DNA from: Megachile rotundata
Lineage: Eukaryota > Arthropoda > Insecta > Hymenoptera > Megachilidae
Direction: 5' to 3'
Assembly (NCBI RefSeq): GCF_050947335.1
Contig: NW_027474072.1
Location: 1 to 64,000 of the forward strand
DNA length: 64,000 nt
Shown: piece after piece, positions 12,601-28,335 of the stretch
Layout of the letters: the number at the start of each line of letters is the position of its first letter
Numbering within the stretch: the first letter of the stretch is position 1
Made by a program: the position numbers and the translations under genes
Notes under the pieces: generated by a model
The model's database searches: none
What the model saw: the letters and a program-made list of their open reading frames with translations, nothing else
Told to the model about the DNA's origin: nothing

Positions 12601-15552
12601 TTACTCTTATTATTATCAATCTAACTCATATTATTGGCCATATTATGTGGATATGATCGATAGGACGACAATTACTATACTCATTACTCTTATTATTATC
12701 AATCTAACTCATATTATTATCCATATAATGCTGATATGATCGATTGAACCACAATTACTATACTTATTACTGTTATTATTATCAATCGAACTCATATTAT
12801 TGGCCATATTATGCTTATATGATCGATTGAACGAGGATTACTGTACTTACTACTCTTATTATTACCAATCTAACTCATATTATTAGCCATATTATGCTTA
12901 TATTATCGATAGAACGACAATTACTATACTTGTTACTCTTATTATTATCAATCTAACTCATATTATTAGCCATATTATGTATATATGATCGATTGAACGA
13001 CAATTTCTAAACCTGTTACTCTCATTATTATCAATCTAACTCATATTATTAGCCATATTATGCTTATATGATCGATAGAATGACAATTACTATACATATT
13101 ACTCTTACTTTTATCAATCTAACTCATATCATTAGCCATATTATGCTTATATGATCGATGGAACGACAATTACTATACTCATTACTCTTATTATTATCAA
13201 TCTAACTCATATTATTAGCCATATTATGCTCATATGATCGATAGAATGACAATTACTATACTTATTCCTCTTACTATTATCAATCTAACTCATATTATTA
13301 GCCATACTATGCTTATATGATCGATTGAACGACAATTACTATACTTATTACTCTTACTATTATCAATCTAACTCATATTATTAGCCATATTTTGCTTATA
13401 TTATCGATAGAACGACAATTACTATACTTGTTACTCTTATTATTATTAATCTAACTCATATTATTAGCCATATTATGCTTATATGATCGATAGAATAGCA
13501 ATTACTATACATATTACTCTTACTTTTATCAATCTAACTCATATTATTAGCCATATTATGCTTATATTATCGATAGAACGACAATTACTATACTTGTTAC
13601 TCTTATTATTATCAATCTAACTCATATTATTAGCCATATTATGTATATATGATCGATTGAACGACAATTTCTAAACCTGTTACTCGAATTATTATCAATC
13701 TAACTCATATTATTGGCCATATTATGCTTATATGATCGATAGAATGACAATTACTATACACATTACTCTTACTTTTATCAATCTAACTCATATTATTAGC
13801 CATATTATGCTTATATGATCGATTGAACGACAATTACTATACGTGTTACTCTCATTGTTATCAATCTAACTCATATTATTAGCCATATTATGCTTATATG
13901 ATCGATAGAATAGCAATTACTATACATATTACTCTTACTTTTATCAATCTAACTCATATTATTAGCCATATTATGCTTATATTATCGATAGAACGACAAT
14001 TACTATACTTGTTACTCTTATTATTATCAATCTAACTCATATTATTAGCCATATTATGTATATATGATCGATTGAACGACAATTTCTAAACCTGTTACTC
14101 GAATTATTATCAATCTAACTCATATTATTGGCCATATTATGCTTATATGATCGATAGAATGACAATTACTATACATATTACTCTTACTTTTATCAATCTA
14201 ACTCATATTATTAGCCATATTATGCTTATATGATCGATTGAACGACAATTACTATACGTGTTACTCTCATTGTTATCAATCTAACTCATATTATTAGCCT
14301 TATTATGCTTATATGATCGATAGAACGACAATTACTATACTTATTACTCTTATTATTATCAATCTAACTCATATTATTAGCCATATTATGCTTATATGAT
14401 CGATTGAACGACAATTACTATACTTATTACTGTTATTATTATCAATCTAACTCATATTATTAGCCATATTATGCTTATATTATCGATAGAACGACAATTA
14501 CTATACTTATTACTCTTATTATTATCAATCTAACTCATATTATTAGCCATATTATGCTTATATGATCGATGGAACGACAATTACTATACTTATTACTCTT
14601 ATTATTATCAATCTAACACATATTATTAGCCATATTATGCTTATATTATCCATAGAACGAGAATTACTATACTTGTTACTCTTATTATTATCAATCTAAC
14701 TCATATTATTAACCATATTATGCAGATATGATCGATAGAACGACAATTACTATACTTATTACTCTTGCTATTATCAATTTAACTCATATTATTAGCCATA
14801 TTATGCTTATATGATCGATTGAACGACGATTACTGTACTTATGACTCTTACTATTATCAATCTACCTCATATTATTAGCCATATTATGCTTATATGATCG
14901 ATTGAACGTCAATTACTATACTTGTTACTCTCATTATTATGAATCTAACTCATATTATTATCCATATTATGCTTATATTATCAATATAACGACAATTACT
15001 ATACTTGCTACTCTTATTATTATCAATCTAACTCATATTATTAGCCATATTTTGCTTATATTATCGATAGAACGACAATTACTATACATGTTACTCTTAT
15101 TATTATCAATCCCACTCATATTATTAGCCATATTATGCTTATATTATCAATAGAACGACTATTACTATACTTGTTACTCTTATTATTATTAATCTAACTC
15201 ATATCATTAGCCATATTATGCTTATGTGATCGATAGAACGACAATTACTATACTTATAACTCTTATTAATATCAATCTAACTCATATTATTAGCCATATT
15301 ATGCTTATATGATCGATTGAACGACAATTACTATACTTATTATTGTTATTGTTACCAATCTAACTCATATTATTAGCCATATTATGCTTATATGATCGAT
15401 AGAATGACAATTACTATTCTTATTACTGTTATTATTATCAATCTAACTCATATTATTAGCCATATTATGCTTATATGATCGATAGAATGACAATTACTAT
15501 ACTTGTTACTCTTATTATTATCAATCTAACTCATATTATTAGCCATATTATG
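9012..15552 (+). repeat. 6.5-kb segmental duplication, copy 1
   Basis: This segment is repeated at 19547-26087 with a constant offset of 10535 bp (127 x 83 minus 6, with two 80-bp monomers included). Private markers are shared: cgattcaacg at 9261 and 19796, agtatgac at 9669 and 20204, tatattttcg at 10661 and 21196, and acgcttgc at 10863 and 21398. One difference noticed is ttactctcatt near 12271 against ttactcttatt in the other copy. It spans both the 25-mer and the first 39-mer, so the two HORs were copied together as a cassette. Confidence 0.9.
9521..9588 (+). repeat. 80-bp short monomer, 25-mer marker (example)
   Basis: In this copy the middle of the monomer reads cattactcttattatcaatc, with one att triplet fewer than usual, so the monomer is 80 bp. 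The same form recurs once per 25-mer unit near 11610, 20073, 22145, 29362, 31434 and 33506. It explains why 25 monomers measure 2072 and not 2075 bp. I saw none right of the gap. It serves as a clean physical marker for the left domain. Confidence 0.88.
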
Positions 15553-18500
15553 CTTATAAGATCGATAGAACGACAATTACTATACTTATTACTCTTATTA
15601 TTATCAATCTAACTCATATTATTAGCCATATTATGCTTATATGATCGATAGAATGACAATTACTATACATATTACTCTTACTTTTATCAATCTAACTCAT
15701 ATTATTAGCCATATTATGCTTATATTATCGATAGAACGAAAATTACTATACTTGGTACTCTCATTATTATCAATCTAACTCATATTATTAGCCATATTAT
15801 GCTTATTTGATCGATAGAACGACAATTACTATACTTATTACTCTTATTATTATCAATCTAACTCATATTATTGGCCATATTATGTGGATATGATCGATAG
15901 GACGACAATTACTATACTCATTACTCTTATTATTATCAATCTAACTCATATTATTATCCATATAATGCTGATATGATCGATTGAACCACAATTACTATAC
16001 TTATTACTGTTATTATTATCAATCGAACTCATATTATTGGCCATATTATGCTTATATGATCGATTGAACGAGGATTACTGTACTTACTACTCTTATTATT
16101 ACCAATCTAACTCATATTATTAGCCATATTATGCTTATATTATCGATAGAACGACAATTACTATACTTGTTACTCTTATTATTATCAATCTAACTCATAT
16201 TATTAGCCATATTATGTATATATGATCGATTGAACGACAATTTCTAAACCTGTTACTCTCATTATTATCAATCTAACTCATATTATTAGCCATATTATGC
16301 TTATATGATCGATAGAATGACAATTACTATACATATTACTCTTACTTTTATCAATCTAACTCATATCATTAGCCATATTATGCTTATATGATCGATGGAA
16401 CGACAATTACTATACTCATTACTCTTATTATTATCAATCTAACTCATATTATTAGCCATATTATGCTCATATGATCGATAGAATGACAATTACTATACTT
16501 ATTCCTCTTACTATTATCAATCTAACTCATATTATTAGCCATACTATGCTTATATGATCGATTGAACGACAATTACTATACTTATTACTCTTACTATTAT
16601 CAATCTAACTCATATTATTAGCCATATTTTGCTTATATTATCGATAGAACGACAATTACTATACTTGTTACTCTTATTATTATTAATCTAACTCATATTA
16701 TTAGCCATATTATGCTTATATGATCGATAGAATAGCAATTACTATACATATTACTCTTACTTTTATCAATCTAACTCATATTATTAGCCATATTATGCTT
16801 ATATTATCGATAGAACGACAATTACTATACTTGTTACTCTTATTATTATCAATCTAACTCATATTATTAGCCATATTATGTATATATGATCGATTGAACG
16901 ACAATTTCTAAACCTGTTACTCGAATTATTATCAATCTAACTCATATTATTGGCCATATTATGCTTATATGATCGATAGAATGACAATTACTATACACAT
17001 TACTCTTACTTTTATCAATCTAACTCATATTATTAGCCATATTATGCTTATATGATCGATTGAACGACAATTACTATACGTGTTACTCTCATTGTTATCA
17101 ATCTAACTCATATTATTAGCCATATTATGCTTATATGATCGATAGAATAGCAATTACTATACATATTACTCTTACTTTTATCAATCTAACTCATATTATT
17201 AGCCATATTATGCTTATATTATCGATAGAACGACAATTACTATACTTGTTACTCTTATTATTATCAATCTAACTCATATTATTAGCCATATTATGTATAT
17301 ATGATCGATTGAACGACAATTTCTAAACCTGTTACTCGAATTATTATCAATCTAACTCATATTATTGGCCATATTATGCTTATATGATCGATAGAATGAC
17401 AATTACTATACATATTACTCTTACTTTTATCAATCTAACTCATATTATTAGCCATATTATGCTTATATGATCGATTGAACGACAATTACTATACGTGTTA
17501 CTCTCATTGTTATCAATCTAACTCATATTATTAGCCTTATTATGCTTATATGATCGATAGAACGACAATTACTATACTTATTACTCTTATTATTATCAAT
17601 CTAACTCATATTATTAGCCATATTATGCTTATATGATCGATTGAACGACAATTACTATACTTATTACTGTTATTATTATCAATCTAACTCATATTATTAG
17701 CCATATTATGCTTATATTATCGATAGAACGACAATTACTATACTTATTACTCTTATTATTATCAATCTAACTCATATTATTAGCCATATTATGCTTATAT
17801 GATCGATGGAACGACAATTACTATACTTATTACTCTTATTATTATCAATCTAACACATATTATTAGCCATATTATGCTTATATTATCCATAGAACGAGAA
17901 TTACTATACTTGTTACTCTTATTATTATCAATCTAACTCATATTATTAACCATATTATGCAGATATGATCGATAGAACGACAATTACTATACTTATTACT
18001 CTTGCTATTATCAATTTAACTCATATTATTAGCCATATTATGCTTATATGATCGATTGAACGACGATTACTGTACTTATGACTCTTACTATTATCAATCT
18101 ACCTCATATTATTAGCCATATTATGCTTATATGATCGATTGAACGTCAATTACTATACTTGTTACTCTCATTATTATGAATCTAACTCATATTATTATCC
18201 ATATTATGCTTATATTATCAATATAACGACAATTACTATACTTGCTACTCTTATTATTATCAATCTAACTCATATTATTAGCCATATTTTGCTTATATTA
18301 TCGATAGAACGACAATTACTATACATGTTACTCTTATTATTATCAATCCCACTCATATTATTAGCCATATTATGCTTATATTATCAATAGAACGACTATT
18401 ACTATACTTGTTACTCTTATTATTATTAATCTAACTCATATCATTAGCCATATTATGCTTATGTGATCGATAGAACGACAATTACTATACTTATAACTCT

Positions 18501-18789
18501 TATTAATATCAATCTAACTCATATTATTAGCCATATTATGCTTATATGATCGATTGAACGACAATTACTATACTTATTATTGTTATTGTTACCAATCTAA
18601 CTCATATTATTAGCCATATTATGCTTATATGATCGATAGAATGACAATTACTATTCTTATTACTGTTATTATTATCAATCTAACTCATATTATTAGCCAT
18701 ATTATGCTTATATGATCGATAGAATGACAATTACTATACTTGTTACTCTTATTATTATCAATCTAACTCATATTATTAGCCATATTATG
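12286..18789 (+). repeat. 39-monomer HOR (3237 bp), two tandem copies
   Basis: Two head-to-tail copies, about 12286-15522 and 15523-18789, are separated by exactly 39 x 83 bp. The aagatcgatag monomer is at 12321 and 15558. The most divergent cluster (gaacgtcaatt, gaatctaac, ataacgac, cccactcat) is near 14902-15150 and 18139-18390. The copies are nearly identical even in rare bases such as ttagcctta and ttgaaccac. Each includes the 415-bp 5-mer duplication. The near identity suggests that this duplication is among the most recent events in the window. A third copy is at 22821-26087. Confidence 0.92.
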
Positions 18790-19546
18790 CTCATATGATC
18801 GATAGAATGACAATTACTATACTTATTCCTCTTACTATTATCAATCTAACTCATATTATTAGCCATATTATGTTTATATGATCGATTGAACGACAATTAC
18901 TATACTTATTACTCTTACTATTATCAATCTAACTCATATTATTAGCCATATTTTGCTTATATTATCGATAGAACGACAATTACTATACTTATTACTCTTA
19001 TTATAATCAATCTAACTCATATTATTAGCCATATTATGCTTATATGATCAATAGAACGATAATTACTATACTTATTACTCTTGCTTTTATCAATCTAACT
19101 CATATTATTAGCCATATTATGCTTATATGATCGATTGAACGAGGATTACTGTACTTATTACTCTTATTGTTATCAATCTAACTCATACTATTAGCCATAT
19201 TATGCTTATATTATCGATAGAACGACAATTACTATACTTGTTACTCTTATTATTATCAATCTAACTCATATCATTGGCCATATTATGTGGATATGATCGA
19301 TAGGACGACAATTACTATACTCATTACTCTTATTATTATCAATCTAACTCATATTATTAACCATATTATGCAGATATGATCGATAGAACGACAATTACTA
19401 TACATGTTACTCTTATTATTATCAATCCCACTCATATTATTAGCCATATTATGCTTATATTATCAATAGAACGACTATTACTATACTTGTTACTCTTATT
19501 ATTATTAATCTAACTCATATTATTAGCCATATTATGCTTATATGAT
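18790..19546 (+). repeat. Nine-monomer linker after the 39-mer pair
   Basis: This is a short run of mixed monomers between the 39-mer pair and the next 25-mer region. It begins with ctcatatgatcgatagaatg, includes the ttataatcaatc and atgatcaatagaacgataatt variants near 19000-19060, and ends with the cccactcat monomer. It matches 5933-6706 (offset 12857-12858) and 26088-26845 (offset 7298), so it forms a standard joint between the 39-mer and what follows. Confidence 0.75.
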
Positions 19547-22500
19547 CGATAGAACGACAATTACTATACTTGTTACTCTTATTATTATCAATCTAACTCA
19601 TATCATTGGCCATATTATGTGGATATGATCGATAGGACGACAATTACTATACTCATTACTCTTATTATTATCAATCTAACTCATATTATTAACCATATTA
19701 TGCAGATATGATCGATAGAACGACAATTACTATACTTATTACTCTTGCTATTATCAATCTAACTCATATTATTAGCCATATTATGCTTATATGATCGATT
19801 CAACGAGGATTACTGTACTTATTACTCTTATTATTACCAATGTAACTCATATTATTAGCCATATTATGCTTAAATTATCGATAGAACGACAATTACTATA
19901 CTTGTTACTCTTATTATTATCAATCTAACTCATATTATTAGCCATATTATGCTTGTATGATCGATTGAACGGCAATTACTATACTTATTACTCTTACTAT
20001 TATCAATCTACCTCATATTATTAGCCATATTTTGCTTATATTATCGATAGAACGACAATAACTATACTCATTACTCTTATTATCAATCTAACTCATATTA
20101 TTAGCCATATTATGCTTATATGATCGATAGAACGACAATTACTATACTTATTATTGTTATTGTTATCAATCTAACTCATATTATTAGCCATATTATGCTT
20201 ATATGATCGATAGTATGACAATTACTATTCTTATTACTGTTATTATTATCAATCTAACTCATATTATTAGCCATATTATGCTTATATGATCGATAGAATG
20301 ACAAGTACTATACTTGTTACTCTTATTATTATCAATCTAACTCATACTATTAGCCATATTATGCTTATATTATCGATAGAACGACAATTACTATACTTGT
20401 TACTCTTATTATTATCAATCCAACTCATATTATTGGCCATATTATGTGGATATGATCGATAGGACGACAATTACTATACTCATTACTCTTATTATTATCA
20501 ATCTAACTCATATTATTAGCCATATTATGCTTATAAGATCGATAGAACGACAATTACTATACTTATTACTCTTATTATTATCAATCTAACTCATATTATT
20601 AGCAATATTATGCTTATATGATCGATGGAACGACAATTACTATACTTATTACTCTTATTATTATCAATCTAACACATATTATTAGCCATATTATGCTTAT
20701 ATTATCAATAGAACGAGAATTACTATACTTGTTACTCTTATTATTATTAATCTAACTCATATTATTAGCCATATTATGCTTATAAGATCGATAGAACGAC
20801 AATTACTATACTTATTACTCTTATTATTATCAATCTAACTCATATTATTAGCCATATTATGCTTATATGATCGATAGAATGACAATTACTATACATATTA
20901 CTCTTACTTTTATCAATCTAACTCATATTATTAGCCATATTATGCTTATATTATCGATAGAACGAAAATTACTATACTTGGTACTCTCATTATTATCAAT
21001 CTAACTCATATTATTAGCCATATTATGCTTATTTGATCGATAGAACGACAATTACTATACTTATTACTGTTATTATTATCAATCGAACTCATATTATTGG
21101 CCATATTATGCTTATATGATCGATTGAACGAGGATTACTGTACTTATTACTCTTATTATTACCAATCTAACTCATATTATTAGCCATATTATGCTTATAT
21201 TTTCGATAGAACGACAATTACTATACTTGTTACTCTTATTATTATCAATCTAACTCATATCATTGGCCATATTATGTGGATATGATCGATAGGACGACAA
21301 TTACTATACTCATTACTCTTATTATTATCAATCTAACTCATATTATTAACCATATTATGCAGATATGATCGATAGAACGACAATTACTATACTTATTACG
21401 CTTGCTATTATCAATCTAACTCATATTATTAGCCATATTATGCTTATATGATCGATTGAACGAGGATTACTGTACTTATTACTCTTATTATTACCAATCT
21501 AACTCATATTATTAGAAATATTATGCTTAAATTATCGATAGAACGACAATTACTATACTTGTTACTCTTATTATTATCAATCTAACTCATACTATTAGCC
21601 ATATTATGCTTATATTATCGATAGAACGACAATTACTATACTTGTTACTCTTATTATTATCAATCTAACTCATATCATTGGCCATATTATGTGGATATGA
21701 TCGATAGGACGACAATTACTATACTCATTACTCTTATTATTATCAATCTAACTCATATTATTAACCATATTATGCAGATATGATCGATAGAACGACAATT
21801 ACTATACTTATTACTCTTGCTATTATCAATCTAACTCATATTATTAGCCATATTATGCTTATATGATCGATTCAACGAGGATTACTGTACTTATTACTCT
21901 TATTATTACCAATGTAACTCATATTATTAGCCATATTATGCTTAAATTATCGATAGAACGACAATTACTATACTTGTTACTCTTATTATTATCAATCTAA
22001 CTCATATTATTAGCCATATTATGCTTGTATGATCGATTGAACGGCAATTACTATACTTATTACTCTTACTATTATCAATCTACCTCATATTATTAGCCAT
22101 ATTTTGCTTATATTATCGATAGAACGACAATAACTATACTCATTACTCTTATTATCAATCTAACTCATATTATTAGCCATATTATGCTTATATGATCGAT
22201 AGAACGACAATTACTATACTTATTATTGTTATTGTTATCAATCTAACTCATATTATTAGCCATATTATGCTTATATGATCGATAGAATGACAATTACTAT
22301 TCTTATTACTGTTATTATTATCAATCTAACTCATATTATTAGCCATATTATGCTTATATGATCGATAGAATGACAAGTACTATACTTGTTACTCTTATTA
22401 TTATCAATCTAACTCATACTATTAGCCATATTATGCTTATATTATCGATAGAACGACAATTACTATACTTGTTACTCTTATTATTATCAATCCAACTCAT

Positions 22501-25500
22501 ATTATTGGCCATATTATGTGGATATGATCGATAGGACGACAATTACTATACTCATTACTCTTATTATTATCAATCTAACTCATATTATTAGCCATATTAT
22601 GCTTATAAGATCGATAGAACGACAATTACTATACTTATTACTCTTATTATTATCAATCTAACTCATATTATTAGCCATATTATGCTTATATGATCGATGG
22701 AACGACAATTACTATACTTATTACTCTTATTATTATCAATCTAACACATATTATTAGCCATATTATGCTTATATTATCAATAGAACGAGAATTACTATAC
22801 TTGTTACTCTTATTATTATTAATCTAACTCATATTATTAGCCATATTATGCTTATAAGATCGATAGAACGACAATTACTATACTTATTACTCTTATTATT
22901 ATCAATCTAACTCATATTATTAGCCATATTATGCTTATATGATCGATAGAATGACAATTACTATACATATTACTCTTACTTTTATCAATCTAACTCATAT
23001 TATTAGCCATATTATGCTTATATTATCGATAGAACGAAAATTACTATACTTGGTACTCTCATTATTATCAATCTAACTCATATTATTAGCCATATTATGC
23101 TTATTTGATCGATAGAACGACAATTACTATACTTATTACTCTTATTATTATCAATCTAACTCATATTATTGGCCATATTATGTGGATATGATCGATAGGA
23201 CGACAATTACTATACTCATTACTCTTATTATTATCAATCTAACTCATATTATTATCCATATAATGCTGATATGATCGATTGAACCACAATTACTATACTT
23301 ATTACTGTTATTATTATCAATCGAACTCATATTATTGGCCATATTATGCTTATATGATCGATTGAACGAGGATTACTGTACTTACTACTCTTATTATTAC
23401 CAATCTAACTCATATTATTAGCCATATTATGCTTATATTATCGATAGAACGACAATTACTATACTTGTTACTCTTATTATTATCAATCTAACTCATATTA
23501 TTAGCCATATTATGTATATATGATCGATTGAACGACAATTTCTAAACCTGTTACTCTCATTATTATCAATCTAACTCATATTATTAGCCATATTATGCTT
23601 ATATGATCGATAGAATGACAATTACTATACATATTACTCTTACTTTTATCAATCTAACTCATATCATTAGCCATATTATGCTTATATGATCGATGGAACG
23701 ACAATTACTATACTCATTACTCTTATTATTATCAATCTAACTCATATTATTAGCCATATTATGCTCATATGATCGATAGAATGACAATTACTATACTTAT
23801 TCCTCTTACTATTATCAATCTAACTCATATTATTAGCCATACTATGCTTATATGATCGATTGAACGACAATTACTATACTTATTACTCTTACTATTATCA
23901 ATCTAACTCATATTATTAGCCATATTTTGCTTATATTATCGATAGAACGACAATTACTATACTTGTTACTCTTATTATTATTAATCTAACTCATATTATT
24001 AGCCATATTATGCTTATATGATCGATAGAATAGCAATTACTATACATATTACTCTTACTTTTATCAATCTAACTCATATTATTAGCCATATTATGCTTAT
24101 ATTATCGATAGAACGACAATTACTATACTTGTTACTCTTATTATTATCAATCTAACTCATATTATTAGCCATATTATGTATATATGATCGATTGAACGAC
24201 AATTTCTAAACCTGTTACTCGAATTATTATCAATCTAACTCATATTATTGGCCATATTATGCTTATATGATCGATAGAATGACAATTACTATACACATTA
24301 CTCTTACTTTTATCAATCTAACTCATATTATTAGCCATATTATGCTTATATGATCGATTGAACGACAATTACTATACGTGTTACTCTCATTGTTATCAAT
24401 CTAACTCATATTATTAGCCATATTATGCTTATATGATCGATAGAATAGCAATTACTATACATATTACTCTTACTTTTATCAATCTAACTCATATTATTAG
24501 CCATATTATGCTTATATTATCGATAGAACGACAATTACTATACTTGTTACTCTTATTATTATCAATCTAACTCATATTATTAGCCATATTATGTATATAT
24601 GATCGATTGAACGACAATTTCTAAACCTGTTACTCGAATTATTATCAATCTAACTCATATTATTGGCCATATTATGCTTATATGATCGATAGAATGACAA
24701 TTACTATACATATTACTCTTACTTTTATCAATCTAACTCATATTATTAGCCATATTATGCTTATATGATCGATTGAACGACAATTACTATACGTGTTACT
24801 CTCATTGTTATCAATCTAACTCATATTATTAGCCTTATTATGCTTATATGATCGATAGAACGACAATTACTATACTTATTACTCTTATTATTATCAATCT
24901 AACTCATATTATTAGCCATATTATGCTTATATGATCGATTGAACGACAATTACTATACTTATTACTGTTATTATTATCAATCTAACTCATATTATTAGCC
25001 ATATTATGCTTATATTATCGATAGAACGACAATTACTATACTTATTACTCTTATTATTATCAATCTAACTCATATTATTAGCCATATTATGCTTATATGA
25101 TCGATGGAACGACAATTACTATACTTATTACTCTTATTATTATCAATCTAACACATATTATTAGCCATATTATGCTTATATTATCCATAGAACGAGAATT
25201 ACTATACTTGTTACTCTTATTATTATCAATCTAACTCATATTATTAACCATATTATGCAGATATGATCGATAGAACGACAATTACTATACTTATTACTCT
25301 TGCTATTATCAATTTAACTCATATTATTAGCCATATTATGCTTATATGATCGATTGAACGACGATTACTGTACTTATGACTCTTACTATTATCAATCTAC
25401 CTCATATTATTAGCCATATTATGCTTATATGATCGATTGAACGTCAATTACTATACTTGTTACTCTCATTATTATGAATCTAACTCATATTATTATCCAT

Positions 25501-26087
25501 ATTATGCTTATATTATCAATATAACGACAATTACTATACTTGCTACTCTTATTATTATCAATCTAACTCATATTATTAGCCATATTTTGCTTATATTATC
25601 GATAGAACGACAATTACTATACATGTTACTCTTATTATTATCAATCCCACTCATATTATTAGCCATATTATGCTTATATTATCAATAGAACGACTATTAC
25701 TATACTTGTTACTCTTATTATTATTAATCTAACTCATATCATTAGCCATATTATGCTTATGTGATCGATAGAACGACAATTACTATACTTATAACTCTTA
25801 TTAATATCAATCTAACTCATATTATTAGCCATATTATGCTTATATGATCGATTGAACGACAATTACTATACTTATTATTGTTATTGTTACCAATCTAACT
25901 CATATTATTAGCCATATTATGCTTATATGATCGATAGAATGACAATTACTATTCTTATTACTGTTATTATTATCAATCTAACTCATATTATTAGCCATAT
26001 TATGCTTATATGATCGATAGAATGACAATTACTATACTTGTTACTCTTATTATTATCAATCTAACTCATATTATTAGCCATATTATG
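19547..26087 (+). repeat. 6.5-kb segmental duplication, copy 2
   Basis: This is the partner of 9012-15552 at offset 10535. It contains about 1.7 copies of the 25-mer (19547-23136) followed by one 39-mer (22821-26087). Its right part is also an equally good partner of 15523-18789 at offset 7298. The sequence after 26087 continues like 18790 onward, not like 15553 onward. The block therefore behaves as if a two-copy 39-mer donor had been reduced to one copy by exchange between the two. Confidence 0.88.
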
Positions 26088-28335
26088 CTCATATGATCGA
26101 TAGAATGACAATTACTATACTTATTCCTCTTACTATTATCAATCTAACTCATATTATTAGCCATATTATGTTTATATGATCGATTGAACGACAATTACTA
26201 TACTTATTACTCTTACTATTATCAATCTAACTCATATTATTAGCCATATTTTGCTTATATTATCGATAGAACGACAATTACTATACTTATTACTCTTATT
26301 ATAATCAATCTAACTCATATTATTAGCCATATTATGCTTATATGATCAATAGAACGATAATTACTATACTTATTACTCTTGCTTTTATCAATCTAACTCA
26401 TATTATTAGCCATATTATGCTTATATGATCGATTGAACGAGGATTACTGTACTTATTACTCTTATTGTTATCAATCTAACTCATACTATTAGCCATATTA
26501 TGCTTATATTATCGATAGAACGACAATTACTATACTTGTTACTCTTATTATTATCAATCTAACTCATATCATTGGCCATATTATGTGGATATGATCGATA
26601 GGACGACAATTACTATACTCATTACTCTTATTATTATCAATCTAACTCATATTATTAACCATATTATGCAGATATGATCGATAGAACGACAATTACTATA
26701 CATGTTACTCTTATTATTATCAATCCCACTCATATTATTAGCCATATTATGCTTATATTATCAATAGAACGACTATTACTATACTTGTTACTCTTATTAT
26801 TATTAATCTAACTCATATTATTAGCCATATTATGCTTATATGATCGATAGAACGACAATTACTATACTTGTTACTCTTATTATTATCAATCTAACTCATA
26901 TCATTGGCCATATTATGTGGATATGATCGATAGGACGACAATTACTATACTCATTACTCTTATTATTATCAATCTAACTCATATTATTAACCATATTATG
27001 TGGATATGATCGATAGGACGACAATTACTATACTCAATACTCTTATTATTATCAATCTAACTCATATTATTAGCCATATTATGCTTATAAGATCGATAGA
27101 ACGACAATTACTATACTTATTACTCTTATTATTATCAATCTAACTCATATTATTAGCCATATTATGCTTATATGATCGATGGAACGACAATTACTATACT
27201 TATTACTCTTATTATTATCAATCTAACACATATTATTAGCCATATTATGCTTATATGATCGATAGAATGACAAGTACTATACTTGTTACTCTTATTATTA
27301 TCAATCTAACTCATACTATTAGCCATATTATGCTTATATTATCGATAGAACGACAATTACTATACTTGTTACTCTTATTATTATCAATCCAACTCATATT
27401 ATTGGCCATATTATGTGGATATGATCGATAGGACGACAATTACTATACTCATTACTCTTATTATTATCAATCTAACTCATATTATTAGCCATATTATGCT
27501 TATAAGATCGATAGAACGACAATTACTATACTTATTACTCTTATTATTATCAATCTAACTCATATTATTAGCCATATTATGCTTATATGATCGATGGAAC
27601 GACAATTACTATACTTATTACTCTTATTATTATCAATCTAACACATATTATTAGCCATATTATGCTTATATTATCAATAGAACGAGAATTACTATACTTG
27701 TTACTCTTATTATTATTAATCTAACTCATATTATTAGCCATATTATGCTTATAAGATCGATAGAACGACAATTACTATACTTATTACTCTTATTATTATC
27801 AATCTAACTCATATTATTAGCCATATTATGCTTATATGATCGATAGAATGACAATTACTATACATATTACTCTTACTTTTATCAATCTAACTCATATTAT
27901 TAGCCATATTATGCTTATATTATCGATAGAACGACAATTACTATACTTGTTACTCTTATTATTATCAATCTAACTCATATTATTAGCCATATTATGTATA
28001 TATGATCGATTGAACGACAATTTCTAAACCTGTTACTCTCATTATTATCAATCTAACTCATATTATTAGCCATATTATGCTTATATGATCGATAGAATGA
28101 CAATTACTATACTTATTACTCTTACTTTTATCAATCTAACTCATATCATTAGCCATATTATGCTTATATGATCGATGGAACGACAATTACTATACTCATT
28201 ACTCTTATTATTATCAATCTAACTCATATTATTAGCCATATTATGCTCATATGATCGATAGAATAGCAATTACTATACATATTACTCTTACTTTTATCAA
28301 TCTAACTCATATTATTAGACATATTATGCTTATAT
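26088..28335 (+). repeat. Joint region with an exchange junction near 27000
   Basis: Up to 26999 the sequence follows 18790-19701 (offset 7298). From 27000 it follows 7092 onward (offset 19908). At the switch, a taaccatattatg monomer, which elsewhere runs into cagatatg, runs instead into tggatatg. Near 27915 one gaacgagg monomer present at 8008 is missing, and the offset drops by 83 to 19825. The region then leads into the triple 25-mer array. Confidence 0.8.
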
